A DNA stretch of 64,000 nt, taken from the NCBI GenBank assembly GCA_041918155.1, contig JAYRWH010000048.1:36813-100812 (forward strand), written 5' to 3'. The first letter of the stretch is position 1, and the number at the start of each line of letters is the position of its first letter. Both the position numbers and the translations under genes were made by a program. Below the pieces are notes generated by a model. That model was given only the letters and a program-made list of their open reading frames with translations, was not told where the DNA came from and made no database searches. The DNA is from UBA668 sp041918155 (GTDB lineage Bacteria > Actinomycetota > Acidimicrobiia > Acidimicrobiales > Ilumatobacteraceae). Shown one piece after another: positions 60,424 through 64,000 of the stretch.

Positions 60424-60752
60424 GCACCACACTGCCGCCGCAGTTCGCGGCTCTCGAGCCCTGGGTGGCCGACTGGGCCGAGGCGTCGCGCAACGAGCGC
60501 TATGCCGTGCGCCTCTCGAAGTCGATGGATGAGATCGGCGCGTTCTACGACGCGATCGCCCCGCACGCCGAGGCGGCGATGGACTACCTCGACGCTCTCG
60601 ACATCAACGACCTGCCCGACGATGCGACGCGGTTGTTGCACCTGCTCTACTCGATGATCCTCGTCTCGTACGCGGTCAACGTGTTCCACCAGCAGACCGT
60701 GCCCGACGCCGGCTCGGCCTTCTTCACCCAGATCGTCGAACCCGCCGTCTGA
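60420..60752 (+). CDS. small conserved partner of the Rieske oxygenase
   Basis: A 110-residue helical protein overlapping the oxygenase stop by four bases (ATGA), so the two are translated together. Visible segments are FAALEPWVADWAEASRNERY, AMDYLDALDINDLPDD and LLHLLYSMILVSYAVNVFHQ. No catalytic residues or metal motif are evident. It is not a typical beta subunit (about 160-190 residues, cystatin-like fold) nor a ferredoxin. I infer a dedicated accessory or small subunit. Confidence 0.75.
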   Translation: MSTTLPPQFAALEPWVADWAEASRNERYAVRLSKSMDEIGAFYDAIAPHAEAAMDYLDALDINDLPDDATRLLHLLYSMILVSYAVNVFHQQTVPDAGSAFFTQIVEPAV

Positions 60753-60782
60753 CCACTCCAAACGCAGGAAACCCTCGAAAGG

Positions 60783-61532
60783 CTAGGGGCAGACGTAGCC
60801 GCCGTCGACGGGCAGGGCGACGCCGGTGATGAACGATGAGTCGTCGCTGGCGAGGAACAGCGCCGCGGCCGCGAGCTCGCCGGGAAGGCCCCACCGCTTC
60901 ATCGGCTGCGGCGGAACGGGCGCGTCGGCGGGCGGCTCGTCGTTGCCGGCCCGGAAGGGCACCATGCCGGTCCAGGTCATGCCGGGGCAGATCGCGTTGA
61001 CGCGCACGCCCTTGTCGGCGAAGTCGAGCGCGGCGGCCTGGGTCATCGACACGACGGCGCCCTTGGATGCTGCGTACGCCGCGTGGCCCTTCCAACCCAC
61101 GAGCGCGGCGGCTGAAGCGGTGTTGATCACCGAGCCGCCGCCGTGGCGCAGCATGGCGGCGATGCCGTACTTCATGCCGAGGAACGCGCCCTTCACGTTG
61201 ACCGCGTAACAGAAGTCGAGCGCCGCCTCGTCCTGCTCGGTGATCGGCATCCGCGTGCCGCTGACGCCGGCGTTGTTGAAGAGCACATCGAGTCGGCCGA
61301 AGTGCGCTTCCGCGATGGCGATCATCCGTTGCACGTCGTCGCCGTTGGACACATCGACATGTGCCGCCACAGCGGCGGCGCCGATCATCTCCGCCGTCTC
61401 CGCCTCGGCGCTGCTCATGTCGGCGCACACCACCTTGGCACCCTCCTGTGCGAAGAGCACCGCCGCGGCGCGACCCATCCCCGATCCCGCGCCGGTGATG
61501 ATCGCGACCTTGCCGGCCAGTCGCCCGCTCAT
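60783..61532 (-). CDS. short-chain dehydrogenase/reductase (SDR)
   Basis: A 249-residue classical SDR. Motifs are the cofactor loop TGAGSGMGRAAA, NNAG (LFNNAGVSG), the catalytic serine in VINTASAAALVG and YAASKGA (Tyr/Lys). The C-terminus SSFITGVALPVDGGYVCP is typical of the FabG-like group. It uses NAD(H) or NADP(H) on an alcohol or ketone; the substrate is unknown. Its ATG overlaps the stop of the TetR gene (ATGA), so the regulator and enzyme are co-expressed in a catabolic operon. Confidence 0.92.
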   Translation of the reverse strand: MSGRLAGKVAIITGAGSGMGRAAAVLFAQEGAKVVCADMSSAEAETAEMIGAAAVAAHVDVSNGDDVQRMIAIAEAHFGRLDVLFNNAGVSGTRMPITEQDEAALDFCYAVNVKGAFLGMKYGIAAMLRHGGGSVINTASAAALVGWKGHAAYAASKGAVVSMTQAAALDFADKGVRVNAICPGMTWTGMVPFRAGNDEPPADAPVPPQPMKRWGLPGELAAAALFLASDDSSFITGVALPVDGGYVCP

Positions 61533-62119
61533 GTTGCGTCCGGTTCGTAGCGTTCGAGCAGCTGCTCGACCAGCGCGCGCATCTCGTCTGTGCCGAGGTC
61601 CATGCCGATGGTGTGCTCGAGGATCGCCCCCTGAGCGATGTGGTTGAGCAACACCACGGTGGCCAGTGGCGACACGCCGCCCGCGGCCAGCCCGCAGCGC
61701 TCGATGTGGTCGCGCAGCAGGTCGAGCTGGGCCTGGCGGAACTGGCTGGCGATGGCCTTCAGTTCGGCGCCGATCTCCTTGCGGTGGTTGGCGAGCGACA
61801 TGAACTCGAGCACGAGCCCGGTGCGAGCCACCTCGTTGTTGAGCTTCCAGAGCGCGTGCAGCGGACGGTCGGTCGACGTGAGCAAGCGCTGCTGGCGCTC
61901 GAGCTGTTCGTCGACCCGCCGGCGCAGCACGGCACGGAACAGATCGTCGAGGGTGGCGAAGTAGTAGTGCACCAACGCCGGCGTGACACCGGCATCCGTG
62001 GCGACGCGGCGCGAGCTCACGGACGCGTAGCCGTCGGCGAGGATGATCTGCTCGGTCACGTCGAGGATGCGGGCGCGCGTCTCGGATGTCTCCGTGCCCA
62101 TTCGCCGCGGCTTGGCCAT
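61529..62119 (-). CDS. TetR-family transcriptional regulator
   Basis: A 196-residue TetR regulator. The N-terminal helix-turn-helix is ILDVTEQIILADGYASVSSR followed by RVATDAGVTPALVHYYFATL, and the C-terminal helices form the ligand pocket. It lies between the nitroreductase (three-base gap) and SDR (four-base overlap) genes, all on the minus strand. It probably controls this operon or the adjacent oxygenase genes in response to a small aromatic or lipid ligand; this is inference. Confidence 0.9.
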   Translation of the reverse strand: MAKPRRMGTETSETRARILDVTEQIILADGYASVSSRRVATDAGVTPALVHYYFATLDDLFRAVLRRRVDEQLERQQRLLTSTDRPLHALWKLNNEVARTGLVLEFMSLANHRKEIGAELKAIASQFRQAQLDLLRDHIERCGLAAGGVSPLATVVLLNHIAQGAILEHTIGMDLGTDEMRALVEQLLERYEPDAT

Positions 62120-62122
62120 TGC

Positions 62123-62806
62123 TCAGCCTCTCGCTTCACCGGCATCGGCGGCGCGCAGTGCTTCCTCGAAGCTGCCCGTCGCCGCGGCGCCCCAGTGGTC
62201 GACGTTGACCGCCTCGGTGAGCGGGTGGCGGCGCATCGGTCCGTGCTGGCCACGCGGCCAACCCACGACGGCGTGGCCGGCGAGTACCCAATCGGCCGGC
62301 ACACCCACCGCTTCGCGCAGCAATGCCTCACCGCCGTACGAGGCCCAACTGGTGAGGCACATGCCCAGGCCCTGGGCACGGGCCGCGAGCAGGAAGTTCT
62401 GCAACGCCGGGTAGATCGATCCGCCGAGCAGCAGCTCGGAAGTGCTCGCGAACGTTTGGTAGGTGAACAGCACCGACGTGTACTCGCCGGCGCGGTCGTG
62501 CAACTCGTAGGTGGCGCGGTAGGTGCGGGCGCGGCGGCTGTCGTCGGCGGGATCGGGCCGCGACATCTTGTACACCGGCTCGATGAACTCGAGTGCTGTC
62601 CTCGCAGCCTGCGCGACGACGGCGCGCTGCTCGGGTGAACGCAGCACGATGAACCGCCACGTCTGTGCATTCGCACCCGAGGGCGCGCGCGTGGCGGCGT
62701 AGAAACAGCGGGCGAGGGTCGCGTCGTCGACCGGCTCGTCGGTGAAGCGGCGGATCGAGCGCGCCGTGGAGATGACGTTCCAGAAGTCGTTGCTCGGCTC
62801 GCTCAT
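62123..62806 (-). CDS. nitroreductase-family oxidoreductase
   Basis: A 227-residue FMN-dependent nitroreductase-fold protein. The FMN-binding signature at the N-terminus is TARSIRRFTDEPVDDATL with RAPSGANAQTWRFIVLRS, and GLGMCLTSWASYGGEALLRE lies in the second half. Members reduce nitro groups, quinones or enones, or modify cofactors such as B12 (BluB). The next upstream gene is coxS (15-base gap). Substrate unknown. Confidence 0.9.
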   Translation of the reverse strand: MSEPSNDFWNVISTARSIRRFTDEPVDDATLARCFYAATRAPSGANAQTWRFIVLRSPEQRAVVAQAARTALEFIEPVYKMSRPDPADDSRRARTYRATYELHDRAGEYTSVLFTYQTFASTSELLLGGSIYPALQNFLLAARAQGLGMCLTSWASYGGEALLREAVGVPADWVLAGHAVVGWPRGQHGPMRRHPLTEAVNVDHWGAAATGSFEEALRAADAGEARG

Positions 62807-62821
62807 CGCTGTGCCCCTTTC

Positions 62822-63292
62822 TCAGCCGTTCTCGGCGGCGGCGTGTACGGCCTTGATGATGCCCTGGTAGCCGGTGCACCGGCACAGGTTCCCCGACAGG
62901 CCCTCGCGGATCTCCTCGTCGGTGGGGTGCGGGTTGTCGCGCAGGAGCGCGGTGGCCGACACGACGAAGCCGGGGGTGCAGAAACCACACTGCAGGCCGT
63001 GGTTGTCGCGAAACGCGGCCTGCATGGCTGACAGCTCGCCGTCCGCGCCGCCGAAGCCCTCGATGGTGGTGACCTCCGCGCCGTCGGCCTGCACGGCGAA
63101 CACGAGGCACGAGCGTACGGCCTCACCGTCGAGCAGCACCGAGCACGCACCACATGCGCCGTGCTCGCAGCCGAGGTGGGTGCCGGTGAGGCCGAGCGTG
63201 TCGCGCACGAAGTCGGCGAGCATCAGGCGCGGCGGCACGACGGCGCGCCGACGTACCCCGTTCACGGTCAGCTCGATCGCAAGATCATCCAC
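62822..63292 (-). CDS. coxS: xanthine oxidase-family 2Fe-2S subunit (CoxS-like)
   Basis: A 156-residue small subunit of a molybdenum hydroxylase. All eight iron-sulfur cysteines are present: C42, C47, C50 and C62 for the plant-type cluster (GCEHGACGACSV ... RSC), and C102, C105, C137 and C139 for the helical cluster (QCGFCTPG ... LCRCTGY). It passes electrons between the molybdenum subunit and the FAD subunit. The GTG at 63292 overlaps the end of coxM by eight bases. The molybdenum subunit (coxL) is not seen in this window. The symbol is by analogy with CO dehydrogenase; the true substrate is unknown. Confidence 0.92.
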   Translation of the reverse strand: MDDLAIELTVNGVRRRAVVPPRLMLADFVRDTLGLTGTHLGCEHGACGACSVLLDGEAVRSCLVFAVQADGAEVTTIEGFGGADGELSAMQAAFRDNHGLQCGFCTPGFVVSATALLRDNPHPTDEEIREGLSGNLCRCTGYQGIIKAVHAAAENG

Positions 63293-64000
63293 GGAGTGCC
63301 TCCTCGATGGCGCGGGTCCAGGCTCGGGTGACCACCGTCGCGCCGATGCGCGAGCGGTAACCGGCAGAGCCGTTGTTGTCGGTCGGGATGTTGGTGAGGT
63401 CGGCCACGGCGGTGCGACCCAACGTTGCGGCATCCACCGCGGTGGCGGTTGATCCGACCGCTGACTGCTCGGCGGCGGCGGCCCGCAGCGGGGTGGAACC
63501 GAGGCCCATCAGCGCGATCGCACAGCGAGTGACGGCGCTGTCCGCGTCGAGCTGTACGGCCACGCAGGCGCCGGCGATAGCGAAGTCGCCATGGCGCCGG
63601 GCGATCTCTTCGACCGCGAAGCCGTAGCGCCCCGACCAGATCGGGAAGTGCACGCCGGTGAGCACCTCGTCTTCGGCGAGGGCAGTGGTCCAGACCCCTT
63701 CGAAGAAGTCGCCCGCCGGAATCTCGCGACGGCCTGTGGGCGACATCGCCTCGATGCGCGCGTCGAGCGCCAGCGCGACTGCGGGCACTTCCGCCGCCGG
63801 GTCGGCGTGGGCGATGGAGCCGCCGATCGTGCCCCGGTTGCGGATCTGGAAGTGACCGACGTGGGGCACGGCGCGGGCCAGCAACGGCACGGCCGCGGCC
63901 ACCTCGGTGCTGCGTTCGACCGTGGTGTGGGTGGTGCCCGCACCGATCCACAGGCTGTCGCCGCGCCGCTCTATGCCGCGCAGCTCGCCGATGCGGCGCA
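63285..64000 (-). CDS. coxM: xanthine oxidase-family FAD-binding subunit (CoxM-like), 5' end cut by window edge
   Basis: The C-terminal 238 or so residues of the FAD-binding subunit of a molybdenum hydroxylase. The second FAD loop is seen in QIRNRGTIGGSIAHADPAAE, and IGAGTTHTTVERS precedes it, close to the window edge. The first FAD loop (AGG-type) lies outside the window. It forms a coupled pair with coxS (eight-base overlap). The frame remains open to base 64000, so the start is beyond the edge. Confidence 0.9.
   Translation of the reverse strand, partial: RRIGELRGIERRGDSLWIGAGTTHTTVERSTEVAAAVPLLARAVPHVGHFQIRNRGTIGGSIAHADPAAEVPAVALALDARIEAMSPTGRREIPAGDFFEGVWTTALAEDEVLTGVHFPIWSGRYGFAVEEIARRHGDFAIAGACVAVQLDADSAVTRCAIALMGLGSTPLRAAAAEQSAVGSTATAVDAATLGRTAVADLTNIPTDNNGSAGYRSRIGATVVTRAWTRAIEEALRG

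Overview
The window is a GC-rich bacterial chromosome segment, most likely from an actinobacterium of the Acidimicrobiia type (Ilumatobacter-like). This is inferred from the mix of families: a SigR/RsrA-type sigma and anti-sigma pair, a CysO-like sulfur carrier, actinobacterial coproheme decarboxylase, EF-G2, DUF3263, PAC2, UPF0182, an F420-type DUF385 protein, LytR-CpsA-Psr (LCP) proteins and DivIVA. There is no rRNA, CRISPR array, integrase or transposase. About 75 protein genes and one tRNA can be supported.

Layout. 1-7985 is one minus-strand block of eight genes, seven of them complete, each overlapping the next by 1-4 bases. It encodes four glycosyltransferases, a flippase, an MFS transporter, a DUF2334 deacetylase and a truncated last gene, and looks like a surface glycan locus. 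8092-12872 holds rsrA/sigR, a MarR regulator, EF-G2, a lipoprotein and a secreted helical protein. 13162-17193 starts with tRNA-Thr(TGT) and a frameshifted small gene. It continues with a PadR-regulated membrane protein carrying a LytR_C domain, uridine kinase, DUF3263 and a second LytR_C protein. 17209-24912 is mostly housekeeping: a deaminase-like amidohydrolase, glycerate kinase, cysO, groEL with a CIRCE operator, an Lrp regulator, aquaporin, fdhD and chdC. 24940-33554 has a branched-chain-type binding protein, NUDIX, PAC2, two DinB-like proteins, a small-protein/nucleotidyltransferase pair like a toxin-antitoxin module, a CDF exporter, an ornithine-cyclodeaminase homologue and an MFS transporter. 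33530-35481 is an arsenic island (acr3, arsI, divergent arsR).

35745-38210 is the most unusual locus: a small secreted beta-rich protein, an ER/SipW-type signal peptidase, a DUF5305 membrane protein and a second small secreted protein. The first and last proteins share the same residues at their likely cleavage sites. It resembles a TasA/camelysin-like surface fibre system.

38225-45541 carries HEAT and membrane proteins, a PDZ-Lon protease, a DivIVA-like protein with a phage gpF-like C-terminus, and UPF0182. 45563-57631 contains a tryptophanase-family lyase, two paralogous LCP proteins with four N-terminal membrane segments, a His-rich methyltransferase and DUF2510 proteins. 57715-64000 is catabolic: an amidohydrolase lacking the usual HxH motif, a Rieske oxygenase with a 110-residue partner, SDR, TetR, nitroreductase and coxS/coxM running off the edge.

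A window-wide signal is a TAnnnT box 6-8 bases before the start codon of more than twenty genes, without a Shine-Dalgarno sequence, which implies widespread leaderless transcription. Gene starts were chosen with this in mind.
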